DNA of 64,000 nt from Acidipropionibacterium acidipropionici (lineage in GTDB: Bacteria; Actinomycetota; Actinomycetes; Propionibacteriales; Propionibacteriaceae): the NCBI RefSeq assembly GCF_001441165.1, contig NZ_CP013126.1, positions 1,703,551-1,767,550 on the forward strand. Direction: 5' to 3'. Made by a program: the position numbers and the translations under genes. Every line of letters starts with the position of its first letter. Within the stretch, counting starts at the first letter, position 1. Under the pieces are notes generated by a model, which was given only the letters and a program-made list of their open reading frames with translations, searched no databases and was not told the origin of the DNA. Positions 31,593-40,005 of the stretch are shown here, in pieces.

Positions 31593-31858
31593 GACTGCTC
31601 CTCAATGCGTCGTAGGGTCTTGGGCCTTGCCTCCATGCAGTGGAAGACGACCACTGTCCTTGGTGGGACGAGGAATCCGAACACCTCAATCCTCGTCCCG
31701 GATCGTGATCGTCCGATCCAGGCCGCGGTGTCGGGTCTTCCCTGGACGCGCGCCGCGTCAAAGCGGGGCACATAGATCTCGGGATCGCTCATTGCCCGGA
31801 GGGCATCGGTGAGCGCGAACCCATGCTTTCCGGCGCTCTCGGTGAACTCGATGGCCAT
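31589..31858 (-). CDS. BrnT-like toxin (divergent)
   Basis: An 89-residue basic protein upstream of an RHH antitoxin. It matches the outline of BrnT: FTESAGKHGFALTDALRAM resembles the KHGV-x-F-x-x-A helix, followed by RPDTAAWIGRSRSGTRIEV strands, VVVFHCMEARPKTLRRI and a short end. Identity to BrnT proper looks low, so the family name is tentative. The ATG at 31858 lies four bases beyond a palindrome that overlaps the promoter. Confidence 0.6.
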   Translation of the reverse strand: MAIEFTESAGKHGFALTDALRAMSDPEIYVPRFDAARVQGRPDTAAWIGRSRSGTRIEVFGFLVPPRTVVVFHCMEARPKTLRRIEEQS

Positions 31859-31862
31859 AGAT

Positions 31863-31877
31863 TACGGTACTACCGTA
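31863..31877. promoter_or_regulatory. Operator palindrome TACGGTACTACCGTA of the BrnTA-like pair
   Basis: A perfect 7+1+7 palindrome starting five bases upstream of the toxin ATG. It also covers the stop codon (31870-31872) of the helicase gene. Repression by the RHH antitoxin is inference. Confidence 0.65.
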
Positions 31878-34245
31878 TCCCCTGCGTGGCAAGGCCCCGG
31901 AGCGGATCCATCGCCGCGGCGAGCCGACGGGCCGCGTCCTTGTCGAGCATCTGGTTGGCGTTGCCGCACTTGGGGGAGACCACGCACGACGGGCAGCCGG
32001 CCTCGCACGGGCACTCCGCCAGCCGCATTGCCGTCGCATGCCACCACTTCTCGGCCCGCTCGAAACCGGCGCGGGCGAACCCCGCCCCGCCGGCCTGACC
32101 GTCGTGGACGACGATGGTGCAGGCCCCGGTATCGGTCATCAGGGCGCTCGACACCCCGCCGACGTCCCACCGGTCGCACGGCGCGAAGGCCGGCAGGATG
32201 CCGATCGCCGTGTGTTCCGTGCCGTGCGCCGCTCCGGCCAGGGCCACGGCGTCCAACCCCAGCCGGTCGGTCACCGCATCGGGCACCACCCACCAGCAGG
32301 CCTGGGTCACCATGGTGTGCTCGGGCATCTCCAGGGCGGTGGAGTCCCACACGTCGTTGGTCACCTCGTCGCGGCGCAGATAGCCGATCACCTGCTCGGT
32401 GAGCTCCACCTGCCCGCACGCCACATACCCGTCCCCGAAGGCCCGGCGCTGCTCCTCGGCGACGATCCGCACACTCGACGCCGACTGCGGCTGGGTCCAG
32501 AACCCCGGCACCTCCCGGTGCACCAGCGCCTGATGATCGTCGGGCAGATACTCATCAACCAGCCACTGATCCCCCTGGTGCAGGTACACCGCCCCCGGAT
32601 GGACCGTGCGGTCCCCGGCCTTCTCGTCCACCACGCCGACCACCCGGCCGGTCAGCTTGTCGATGACGTCGATGCCCATGCCCCCCATCGAGCGCAGGTC
32701 GATGGCGTCGACCGCCCTATCGGGCCGCGTCCAGAACAGCTTCTGGCCGCGGCGCCGCAGCACCTTCTGGGCCACCAGCATGTCGCCGACCGGCGCCAGT
32801 GCCGGCCCGTAGAACTCCTCGTCGGCGGGGGAGATGAATCCCTCCTGGGCCGCCGCCGCCAGATGCGGGCCCATCACATAGGGATTGACCGGATGCAGCA
32901 CCGTCGTCTCCACCGACCGGCCGAAGAGCAGCTCGGGATGGCCGAACAGGTACTGGTCCAGCGGATCCTCGCGGGCCAGCACCGTCACCAGGGCATCGCG
33001 TCCCGCCCTTCCGGCCCGCCCCGCCTGCTGCCACAGCGTCGAGAGCCGACCCGGATAGCCGACGATCACCACGGCGTCCATCCCCGAGACGTCGACGCCC
33101 AGCTCCAGGGCGTTGGTGGCCACCACCGCCCGCACCGACCCGTCCTGAAGACCGGCCTCGATCGCCCGGCGCTCCTCGGGCAGATAGCCCGACCGGTAGG
33201 AGGCGATCACGCCGTCGCCGATCACCTGGTCCTGGGCGTGCACCGCGATCACCTCCGCCAGGCTGCGCGAGGCCACGAAGCAGATGGTCTGGCGCCCCTC
33301 GTCGGCCAGCCTGGCCACCAGCCGCGCGGCATCGGCGGTCGCGGACTCTTCGGGCTGCCACAGCACGACGTCGCGGGCCGGGTGGGGGGAGTCGTCGCGA
33401 TCCACCACCTCCACCGGTGCCCCGATGAGCCGGGCGCCCGCCTCGGCGGCATTGGTGGAGGTGGCGCTGGCCAGGATGAACACCGGATCGGCGCCGTGCA
33501 TCCGGCACAGCCTGCGCAGCCGGCGCAGCACCTGGGCCACATGGGCGCCGAAGACCCCGCGATAGCGGTGCGCCTCGTCGACCACCACGTAGCGCAGGCT
33601 GCCCAGCAGCGACGACCAGCGGGCGTGGTTCGGCAGCACCGAGTGGTGCAGCATGTCGGGATTGGTGAGCACGTATGTGGCGTGATCGCGGGCGAACCGT
33701 CGCTCGGCCTGGTCGGAGTCGCCGTCCAGGGCCGAGACCGCCCAGCCCTCTGGCCCCAGCTCGCGGCAGGCCCTCCACTGGTCGTGGGCCAGGGCCTTTG
33801 TCGGCGCCAGGTACAGCGCCGAATGGCGCCGGCGCGAGGTCAGCTGGGCGCGCAGCGAGGTGTCCTCGACGCCGAGCACGGGTGTGTGGGAGGCGGTCGC
33901 GGCCATCACCGGCAGCAGATACGCCAGGGTCTTGCCCGAGGCCGTCGAGGTGCAGATCGCACTGTGACGCCCCGAGAAGGCCAGATCCGCCAGGGTGCGC
34001 TGATGGACCCACGGCCTTTCAATACCCGCCGCCAGGATCGAGTCGCGGCAGTCGGCGGGAAGCCACTGCGGCCATTCGGTGACCAGACCGGCAGAGGCGT
34101 CGCGGTGGTCCACATGGACCACCTGATCGCCACGCATCCATCCGGGAACAGCCACGGGGACAGCGTGCCACCTTCCGGTGACATCTCGAGACGCGGCGTC
34201 TCCTGCGCATTTCACCAGCTGGAGGCCGGGATCCGACAGAAGCAT
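31870..34245 (-). CDS. DEAD/DEAH-box helicase with C-terminal cysteine cluster (MrfA/Rv3649-like)
   Basis: A 791-residue superfamily 2 DNA helicase. Motifs in order: TSTASGKTLAYLLPV (Walker A), APTKALAHDQW (Ia), TNPDMLHH (Ib), VVDEAHRYRG (II), ILASATSTN (III), ATNALELGVDVSGMD (V) and QQAGRAGRAG (VI). The C-terminal domain ends with CPCEAGCPSCVVSPKCGN, the four-Cys metal site of MrfA, a DNA-repair helicase for cross-linked DNA. The same gene follows the Tad locus in mycobacteria. ATG 34245 is the longest plausible start but lies in the loop of an inverted repeat; ATG 34137 is the alternative. Confidence 0.92.
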   Translation of the reverse strand: MLLSDPGLQLVKCAGDAASRDVTGRWHAVPVAVPGWMRGDQVVHVDHRDASAGLVTEWPQWLPADCRDSILAAGIERPWVHQRTLADLAFSGRHSAICTSTASGKTLAYLLPVMAATASHTPVLGVEDTSLRAQLTSRRRHSALYLAPTKALAHDQWRACRELGPEGWAVSALDGDSDQAERRFARDHATYVLTNPDMLHHSVLPNHARWSSLLGSLRYVVVDEAHRYRGVFGAHVAQVLRRLRRLCRMHGADPVFILASATSTNAAEAGARLIGAPVEVVDRDDSPHPARDVVLWQPEESATADAARLVARLADEGRQTICFVASRSLAEVIAVHAQDQVIGDGVIASYRSGYLPEERRAIEAGLQDGSVRAVVATNALELGVDVSGMDAVVIVGYPGRLSTLWQQAGRAGRAGRDALVTVLAREDPLDQYLFGHPELLFGRSVETTVLHPVNPYVMGPHLAAAAQEGFISPADEEFYGPALAPVGDMLVAQKVLRRRGQKLFWTRPDRAVDAIDLRSMGGMGIDVIDKLTGRVVGVVDEKAGDRTVHPGAVYLHQGDQWLVDEYLPDDHQALVHREVPGFWTQPQSASSVRIVAEEQRRAFGDGYVACGQVELTEQVIGYLRRDEVTNDVWDSTALEMPEHTMVTQACWWVVPDAVTDRLGLDAVALAGAAHGTEHTAIGILPAFAPCDRWDVGGVSSALMTDTGACTIVVHDGQAGGAGFARAGFERAEKWWHATAMRLAECPCEAGCPSCVVSPKCGNANQMLDKDAARRLAAAMDPLRGLATQGIR

Positions 34246-34278
34246 CCTGAAATCGGGTCTCCAGCGAGTGAAATGCGC
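34205..34278. repeat. Inverted repeat between divergent helicase and methyltransferase genes
   Basis: Arms 34205-34224 and 34259-34278 match at 18 of 20 positions around a 34-nt loop. The loop contains the proposed helicase ATG; the plus-strand methyltransferase starts 32 bp beyond the right arm. Confidence 0.6.
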
Positions 34279-34309
34279 GCTGTGTCCGGGGTCGCGCCAC
34301 ACTGGGCCC

Positions 34310-35809
34310 ATGAGTCTGCTGGAACCTGACGCCGTCTCCCGCCTTCGCGACGCCTTCGAAGAGATCGGATACCGCACCGACGACGTGCTGGAGGCGGTGG
34401 GCCAGGCCGGCCAGCGGGGCCTGGGACGCAACACCACCGTCGCCGCCCAGACCGCCCTGGCGGGGCGCGACGACCCGCTCGCCTCGGTGATCAACCTGTG
34501 GCTGCTGCGCCGATCCGTGCCCCTCGGCCGGCTGGCCGCACTGCCGCTGGGCGACCTGTCCGCCGCCGGGATCATCGAGACCGACGGTGAGAACGCCACT
34601 GCGGCCGTCGACATCCGCCCCTACGACTCCCCGGATGACGACGCCACCGGCTGGGTGGTCTGTGACCCCACCCCCGGCCTCGACAAGCAGATCACCAGAA
34701 CCCGCCCCGACTACGTCCTCGGCGTCTCTCCGGCGTCGACCTCCCTGGCCCAGATGACCTCGCGGCGGACGGTCGGCACGGCCCTGGACTTGGGCTGCGG
34801 ATGCGGGGTCCAGTCGATGCATCTGGCCCGGCACGCCGACCGGGTCATCGCCACCGACGTCAATCCGCGCGCCCTGCAGATGGCCGAGCTGTCACTGGCA
34901 CTGTCCGGGACCAGCACCACCCAGGGGGCAGATGTCGAGCTGCGCGAGGGATCCCTCTTCGACCCGGTCCCCGAGACCGTCGACCTCATCGTCTCCAACC
35001 CGCCCTATGTCATGAGCCCGCCCCAGCCGAAGGGGCAGCGTCTGACCTACCGGGAGGCCGGATTCAGCGGCGACGGGCTCATCGAGCAGGTGGTCCGTCA
35101 GGCGCCCGGTCATCTCAATCCCGGTGGCACCGTGCAGATCCTCGCCAACTGGGCGCAGATCGGCGATCAGCCGTGGGCCGATCGACTGGCCGGATGGGTC
35201 GAGGGGCTGGGCGTCGACCTGTGGGCGCTGGAACGCGAACACCTCGACGTCCACGAGTACATCGAGACCTGGCTCACCGACGCCGGCCTCGACGGATCGC
35301 CGCAATGGCGGCCCCGCTACGACGAATGGCTCGGCTACTTCGCGCAGCTGGGCATCACCGGGGTGTCGATGGGCTGGATCACGCTGACGGCCGCCGGCCG
35401 CGAGCACCCCGACCTGTCCTTCGAGGAATGGCCCTGGAGCATCGAACAGCCCGTCGGCCAGGCCGTCGGCCAGCGCCGCGCGGGGGTCGACGACGCCCTC
35501 GCCTCCGATGACGCCCTGCTGGGCGGGCGCTGGGCCGTCCGCGACGACGTCATCGCCGAATCCACCGGCCGTCCCGGCGCCGCCGATCCCGAGCACCTCG
35601 TGTTCCGGCAGCGCTCGGGGCTGTGCCGGGCCATGGAGGCAGACACCGTGCTCGGCGGGGTGCTGGGCGCCTGCGACGGGGACCTGAACCTCGGTGCCAT
35701 CGTCGCGGCCGTCGCCGAGATCCTCGACGTGGACGCCGGTGAGGTCCGCGAGCAGATCCTGCCCCAGGTGCGCCGGGCCCTGCGGGAAGGGATCCTCGTG
35801 CGGGCGTGA
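34310..35809 (+). CDS. Class I SAM-dependent methyltransferase with NPPY motif
   Basis: A 499-residue protein. The first 150 residues form an N-terminal substrate domain; the methyltransferase core holds motif I ALDLGCGCGVQSMHLA, ATDVNPRALQMAELS and DLIVSNPPYVMSPP at about residues 225-235. NPPY marks enzymes that methylate amide or exocyclic amino groups (PrmC, RlmG, RsmC types). The last 200 residues look like a winged-helix-like extension (DGDLNLGAIVAAVAEILDVD). ATG 34310 gives the start. Divergent from the helicase. Target (rRNA or protein) not determined. Confidence 0.85.
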   Translation: MSLLEPDAVSRLRDAFEEIGYRTDDVLEAVGQAGQRGLGRNTTVAAQTALAGRDDPLASVINLWLLRRSVPLGRLAALPLGDLSAAGIIETDGENATAAVDIRPYDSPDDDATGWVVCDPTPGLDKQITRTRPDYVLGVSPASTSLAQMTSRRTVGTALDLGCGCGVQSMHLARHADRVIATDVNPRALQMAELSLALSGTSTTQGADVELREGSLFDPVPETVDLIVSNPPYVMSPPQPKGQRLTYREAGFSGDGLIEQVVRQAPGHLNPGGTVQILANWAQIGDQPWADRLAGWVEGLGVDLWALEREHLDVHEYIETWLTDAGLDGSPQWRPRYDEWLGYFAQLGITGVSMGWITLTAAGREHPDLSFEEWPWSIEQPVGQAVGQRRAGVDDALASDDALLGGRWAVRDDVIAESTGRPGAADPEHLVFRQRSGLCRAMEADTVLGGVLGACDGDLNLGAIVAAVAEILDVDAGEVREQILPQVRRALREGILVRA

Positions 35810-36051
35810 ACCCTGGTGTCATTCCTGGCCCGGATTCCACGGATGCCGGCGATTGGGGTATCGGGCCTTCGTGGCGCCCCGGTACTTCCACCCTGCCGTG
35901 CGATCCAGCGCGGCAGAGCGGTTTTGTGGGCGTTCTTGTCCGAGACCCCCTATGTCTCGCTGAAATGCCCGGCGCCAGCTAGGTACGGGGGATCCGTGCG
36001 CCACTCATGCCCGGTGCCGCAGCGCTGACCACGACGCGCGATTGACGAGGG
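35810..36051. other. Non-coding stretch after the methyltransferase
   Basis: With the uncertain small gene that follows, up to 630 bp here lack a confident gene. I see no repeat, tRNA or strong terminator. Base composition is less GC-rich than the neighbours and could be decayed sequence. Confidence 0.35.
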
Positions 36052-36396
36052 TCACTTGTACTGGCACGTGATGAGCATCTGGGGAGCATTCCCGTCAGCA
36101 ACCGGGAACACTGCTTGTTCACCGTGCCAGCGCAAGGACCACTGGCCAGCCTGGATCGGGTCATGGCCGCTGGTTCCCCCGCCGATGCTCCACCGCCCCT
36201 CATCCGTCTTCCGGGTGGTGACAGATCCTGGGTCTGCGACGAACAGGCGCCCCGTCGTTCCGTCCAACAACGACGCTGACTCGGCAACGATTCGGCGGCC
36301 TTCAGGGCTTGCGGGAGTCGGAACGTGGTAGCGGCGGCTCCCGAGGAGCCGCCGGAAGGGCACCGATCGGGGCCGGTGACTGGGCTGGGAACACAC
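36052..36396 (-). CDS. Small hypothetical protein, possibly a gene fragment
   Basis: A 114-residue frame starting at GTG 36396. The stretch from residue 45 on reads like real protein (LLDGTTGRLFVADPGSVTT, then RWSIGGG and WSLRWHGEQAVFPV), with alternating beta-strand character, whereas the first 30 residues are poor. Third codon positions are less GC-rich than in neighbouring genes, which suggests acquired DNA or a remnant of a larger gene. There is no convincing ribosome site. No family recognised. Confidence 0.4.
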   Translation of the reverse strand: MCSQPSHRPRSVPFRRLLGSRRYHVPTPASPEGRRIVAESASLLDGTTGRLFVADPGSVTTRKTDEGRWSIGGGTSGHDPIQAGQWSLRWHGEQAVFPVADGNAPQMLITCQYK

Positions 36397-36407
36397 CTGT
36401 TATTATT

Positions 36408-36426
36408 TTGACGAGTTGATCGTCAA
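36408..36426. promoter_or_regulatory. Inverted repeat TTGACGA-N5-TCGTCAA before the DUF2249 gene
   Basis: Perfect 7-bp arms in an unusually AT-rich stretch, ending 13 bp before the ATG. A regulator of Crp/Fnr or Rrf2 type could bind here; identity unknown. The left arm also provides a TTGACG -35-like hexamer. Confidence 0.6.
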
Positions 36427-36439
36427 TAAAGGAGATGCG

Positions 36440-36736
36440 ATGACCCACGAGATCCCGATCACCGAGACCCACCACTGCGCCTGCGGGGAGACCGATGAGG
36501 GCCTGCCCGTCCTCGACGTGCGCACCATCCCGCACGCCATCCGTCACGGCTCGGTGATCGGCGCCTTCGCCCAGCTGGCCCCCGGTCAGGCGATGGCCCT
36601 GGTCGCCCCGCACAATCCGCTCCCGCTGCTCGGCCAGCTTCAGCAGATCAACGGCGACGCCCTCGACGTCTCCTACATCGAGGAGGGGACCGCCGACGAC
36701 GGCGCCTGGAAGCTCAAGCTCACGCGAGTCGCCTGA
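36440..36736 (+). CDS. DUF2249 domain protein
   Basis: A 98-residue protein of the SirA/TusA-like DUF2249 fold: LPVLDVRTIPHAIRHGSVIG, then LAPGQAMALVAPHNPLPLL and a closing strand WKLKLTRV. The N-terminus has a His/Cys group, THHCACG, which could bind metal. Members often sit in nitric-oxide, anaerobic respiration or Fe-S settings. AAAGGAG lies seven bases before the ATG, a strong ribosome site. It stands alone, with its own operator-like repeat and terminator. Confidence 0.87.
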   Translation: MTHEIPITETHHCACGETDEGLPVLDVRTIPHAIRHGSVIGAFAQLAPGQAMALVAPHNPLPLLGQLQQINGDALDVSYIEEGTADDGAWKLKLTRVA

Positions 36737-36793
36737 GGTCCCTTCGCGGACACACCGGTCTCAGGCGGAGCTCCGCCACATTCCGGCCTGAGG

Positions 36794-36815
36794 CGCGCCC
36801 GGATCGCCGGGCGCG
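36794..36815 (+). terminator. Terminator after DUF2249 gene
   Basis: A 9-bp GC stem (36794-36802 with 36807-36815) and ATCG loop, 57 bp after the stop. A second G/C-rich hairpin spans about 36875-36916. Confidence 0.6.
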
Positions 36816-36932
36816 AAACCCGTAGTGGCCGCCCGGCAACCACACGCACACATCGCCGTCGCCGGCCTCGACGGACCGCCCCGCCCCGACCCTTCGCAGG
36901 GTCGCCGGCGGGGCGTGTCGCTCCCCGACCCG

Positions 36933-36961
36933 TTACCGTGGGCGCTCCATGGCGTTGTATA
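36933..36961 (+). promoter_or_regulatory. Probable topA promoter
   Basis: TTACCG at 36933-36938 and a TTGTATA tract at 36955-36961 are spaced 16-17 bp, about 75 bp before the topA ATG. The TATA-rich -10 stands out in this GC-rich sequence. Confidence 0.5.
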
Positions 36962-37038
36962 TATGGGTCCGACAGCCCCCCTGAGCCCCGGGGAGGCCCG
37001 CGAACCAGGACAGCCGAGAGTCCTACGGGAAGGTAGAG

Positions 37039-39900
37039 ATGGCACCCACCAAGAGCCTCGTGATCGTCGAGTCGCCCCACAAGGCGACGATGATCGCCGG
37101 CTATCTGGGCCCCCGGTACGTGGTGCGCGCCAGCCAGGGCCACGTGCGCGACCTGCCGACCAGCGCCTCCCAGGTGCCGGCCAAGTACAAGGGCGAGCCG
37201 TGGGCGCGCACCGGGGTCGACGTCGACCACGGATTCGCACCGATCTACGTCGTCTCCCCGGACAAGAAGTCCACCATCCGCGAACTCAAGGAACTCCTCA
37301 AGGGATCCGACGAACTCCTGCTCGCCACCGACGGCGACCGCGAGGGAGAGGCCATCGCCTGGCACCTGCTCGACACCCTCAAGCCCAAGGTGCCGGTCAA
37401 GCGGATGGTCTTCAACGAGATCACCGAGAAGGCCATCACCGACGCCGTCGCCCACACCCGCGAGCTCGACACCGACCTCGTCGACGCCCAGGAGACCCGC
37501 CGCATCCTCGACCGCCTCTACGGCTACGAGGTCTCCCCGGTGCTGTGGAAGAAGGTCATGCCCCGGCTGTCGGCCGGCCGCGTGCAGTCGGTGGCAACGC
37601 GCCTGGTCGTCGACCGGGAGCGCGAGCGGATCGCCTTCACGAGTGCGAACTACTGGGACCTCGAAGGGGTCCTGGAGACGAAGGACTCCCACGAGTCCTT
37701 CACCGCCAAGCTGGCCACCCTCGACGGGACGCGCATCGCCCAGGGCCGCGACTTCGACGCCGACGGAAAGCTGGTCGGCACCCGCAAGGACCGCGACGTC
37801 CGCCGCCTCGACGAGGCCTCGGCCACCACCCTGGCCGGCGCCCTGGAGAAGGCCGACTTCACCGTCACCTCCGTGGAGGCCAAGCCCTACACCCGCCGCC
37901 CCTACGCCCCCTTCCGCACCACCACGCTGCAGCAGGAGGCCGGCCGCAAGCTCGGCTTCACCTCCCAGCGCACCATGTCGGTGGCCCAGGACCTCTACGA
38001 GGGCGGCTACATCACCTACATGCGAACCGACTCGGTGGCCCTGTCCGACGAGGCCATCCGGGCCGCCCGCGCCCAGGCCGTCGAGCTCTACGGCTCCGAC
38101 CACGTCCCCGCGAAACCCCGGGTCTACGCCTCCAAGGTCAAGAACGCCCAGGAGGCCCACGAGGCCGTCCGCCCCGCCGGCGACCACTTCCGCACCCCGG
38201 CTCAGACCGGCCTGACCGGCGAGAAGTTCAAGCTTTACGAGCTGGTCTGGATGCGCACCATCGCCTCCCAGATGGCCGACGCCAAGGGCGAGACCCTGTC
38301 GGTGGGGATCGACGCCGTTCCCGCCTCCCCGGTCGCTCTCGCCGGCGGTGACGTCACCCGGGCCGGGTTCACCGCCTCGGGCCGCACCATCACCTTCCAC
38401 GGATTCCTGCGCGCCTACGTCGAGTCCGTCGACGAGGGCTCCTCGGACGACGCCCAGAAGCGCCTTCCGCAGCTGAGCCGGGGCCAGTCCCTGGACTGCC
38501 AGGAGGTCACGGCGTCGGGTCACGACACCCGCCCGCCGGCCCGCTACACCGAGCCCAGCCTGGTGGCCAAGCTCGAGGAGCTGGAGATCGGTAGGCCGTC
38601 GACCTACGCGTCGATCATCCGCACCATCACCAGCCGCGACTACGTCTTCAAGAAGGGCCAGGCCCTCGTGCCCACCTGGCTGGCCTTCGCCGTCACCCGG
38701 CTGCTCGAGGACCACTTCTCCCATCTGGTCGACTACCAGTTCACCGCCGACATGGAGGACACCCTCGACGAGATCGCCCAGGGCAATGCGAAGCGCGTCC
38801 AGGTGCTCACGAACTTCTACTACGGGCAGGACGGCAAGCAGGACGAGAACGGGCATGACGGCGTCGCCCCCTCGGGCCGCGAGGGCCTCCACCAGCTCGT
38901 CACCGAGCTCGGGGACATCGACCCCCGCGCCACCTCCACCTTCCCGGTCGGTGCCGAGGACTCCGGCATCGTCGTGCGGGTCGGGCGTTACGGCACCTAT
39001 GTGGAGGACGCCGAGGGCAAGCGCGCCAACGTCGACGACGACCTGCCGCCCGACGAGCTCACCGTCGACAAGGCCCGTGAGCTGCTCGCCAGCCCCAACG
39101 GCGAGGAGCGCGAACTCGGACTGGACCCGCACACCCACACGATGATCGTGGCGAAGAACGGGCGCTTCGGCCCCTACGTCACCGAGGTGCTGGAGGACGA
39201 GCCCGCAGCCGAGGCCCCGAAGACCGTCTCGAAGTCCACTGGGAAGACGACGAAGGGGAAGGCGAAGAAGGTCAAGCCGCGCACCGCCTCCCTGTTCCGC
39301 TCGATGGATCTGGCCACCGTCACCCTCGACGACGCCCTCAAGCTGCTGTCCCTGCCCCGGGTGGTCGGCACCACCGAGGACGGCACCGAGATCACCGCAC
39401 AGAACGGCCGCTACGGCCCGTACCTCAAGAAGGGCACCGACTCGCGGTCCCTGACCAGCGAGGACGAGCTGTTCTCCATCACCATGGAGCAGGCCGAGGA
39501 GATCTACTCCAAGCCCAAGCAGCGCGGGCGGGCCGCCGCCAAGCCGCCGCTCAAGGAGCTCGGGGAGGACCCGACGTCGGGAAAGCCCATCGTCGTCAAG
39601 GACGGCCGCTTCGGACCCTATGTCACCGACGGCGAGACCAACGCCACCCTGCGCAAGGACGACTCGGTCGAGGAGATCAGCGCCGAGCGCGCCCAGGAGC
39701 TGCTGGCCGAGAAGCGGGCCAAGGGACCCTCGACGCGGCGGAAGGCTCCCACCAGGAAGACCACCGCCAGGAAGTCGAGGGCGAAGAAGACCACGACCAG
39801 GAAGTCTCCCGCCAAGAAGACGGCCGCGAAGAAGTCGACCGCGACGAGGAAGACAACCGGGAAGGCCTCGGAGTCGGCGGAGCCCGGCTCGGACCGGTAG
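37039..39900 (+). CDS. topA: DNA topoisomerase I
   Basis: A 953-residue type IA topoisomerase that relaxes negative supercoils. The N-terminal TOPRIM domain begins KSLVIVESPHKATMIAGYL and contains LLATDGDREGEAIAWHL. The active-site Tyr is residue 327 in GGYITYMRTDS. After the core, actinobacterial C-terminal repeats with GRYGTYVE/GRFGPYVT segments replace zinc fingers (about 640-890). The last 60 residues are a Lys/Arg/Thr-rich tail with KKTTTRK-type repeats, as in mycobacterial TopA, where it aids strand passage. AAGGTAGAG precedes the ATG. It starts a run with the CYTH-like gene, tmk and holB. Confidence 0.97.
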   Translation: MAPTKSLVIVESPHKATMIAGYLGPRYVVRASQGHVRDLPTSASQVPAKYKGEPWARTGVDVDHGFAPIYVVSPDKKSTIRELKELLKGSDELLLATDGDREGEAIAWHLLDTLKPKVPVKRMVFNEITEKAITDAVAHTRELDTDLVDAQETRRILDRLYGYEVSPVLWKKVMPRLSAGRVQSVATRLVVDRERERIAFTSANYWDLEGVLETKDSHESFTAKLATLDGTRIAQGRDFDADGKLVGTRKDRDVRRLDEASATTLAGALEKADFTVTSVEAKPYTRRPYAPFRTTTLQQEAGRKLGFTSQRTMSVAQDLYEGGYITYMRTDSVALSDEAIRAARAQAVELYGSDHVPAKPRVYASKVKNAQEAHEAVRPAGDHFRTPAQTGLTGEKFKLYELVWMRTIASQMADAKGETLSVGIDAVPASPVALAGGDVTRAGFTASGRTITFHGFLRAYVESVDEGSSDDAQKRLPQLSRGQSLDCQEVTASGHDTRPPARYTEPSLVAKLEELEIGRPSTYASIIRTITSRDYVFKKGQALVPTWLAFAVTRLLEDHFSHLVDYQFTADMEDTLDEIAQGNAKRVQVLTNFYYGQDGKQDENGHDGVAPSGREGLHQLVTELGDIDPRATSTFPVGAEDSGIVVRVGRYGTYVEDAEGKRANVDDDLPPDELTVDKARELLASPNGEERELGLDPHTHTMIVAKNGRFGPYVTEVLEDEPAAEAPKTVSKSTGKTTKGKAKKVKPRTASLFRSMDLATVTLDDALKLLSLPRVVGTTEDGTEITAQNGRYGPYLKKGTDSRSLTSEDELFSITMEQAEEIYSKPKQRGRAAAKPPLKELGEDPTSGKPIVVKDGRFGPYVTDGETNATLRKDDSVEEISAERAQELLAEKRAKGPSTRRKAPTRKTTARKSRAKKTTTRKSPAKKTAAKKSTATRKTTGKASESAEPGSDR

Positions 39901-40005
39901 ATTCGGCCCCGAGCCGGTGGCCGGTGCGGGTGGCGGCCGCCGGGCTCGCAGCAACGGGAACCTGCGGTGGGCCCGCACCCGGAGACGATCGTGGAGAGGG
40001 ACCTG

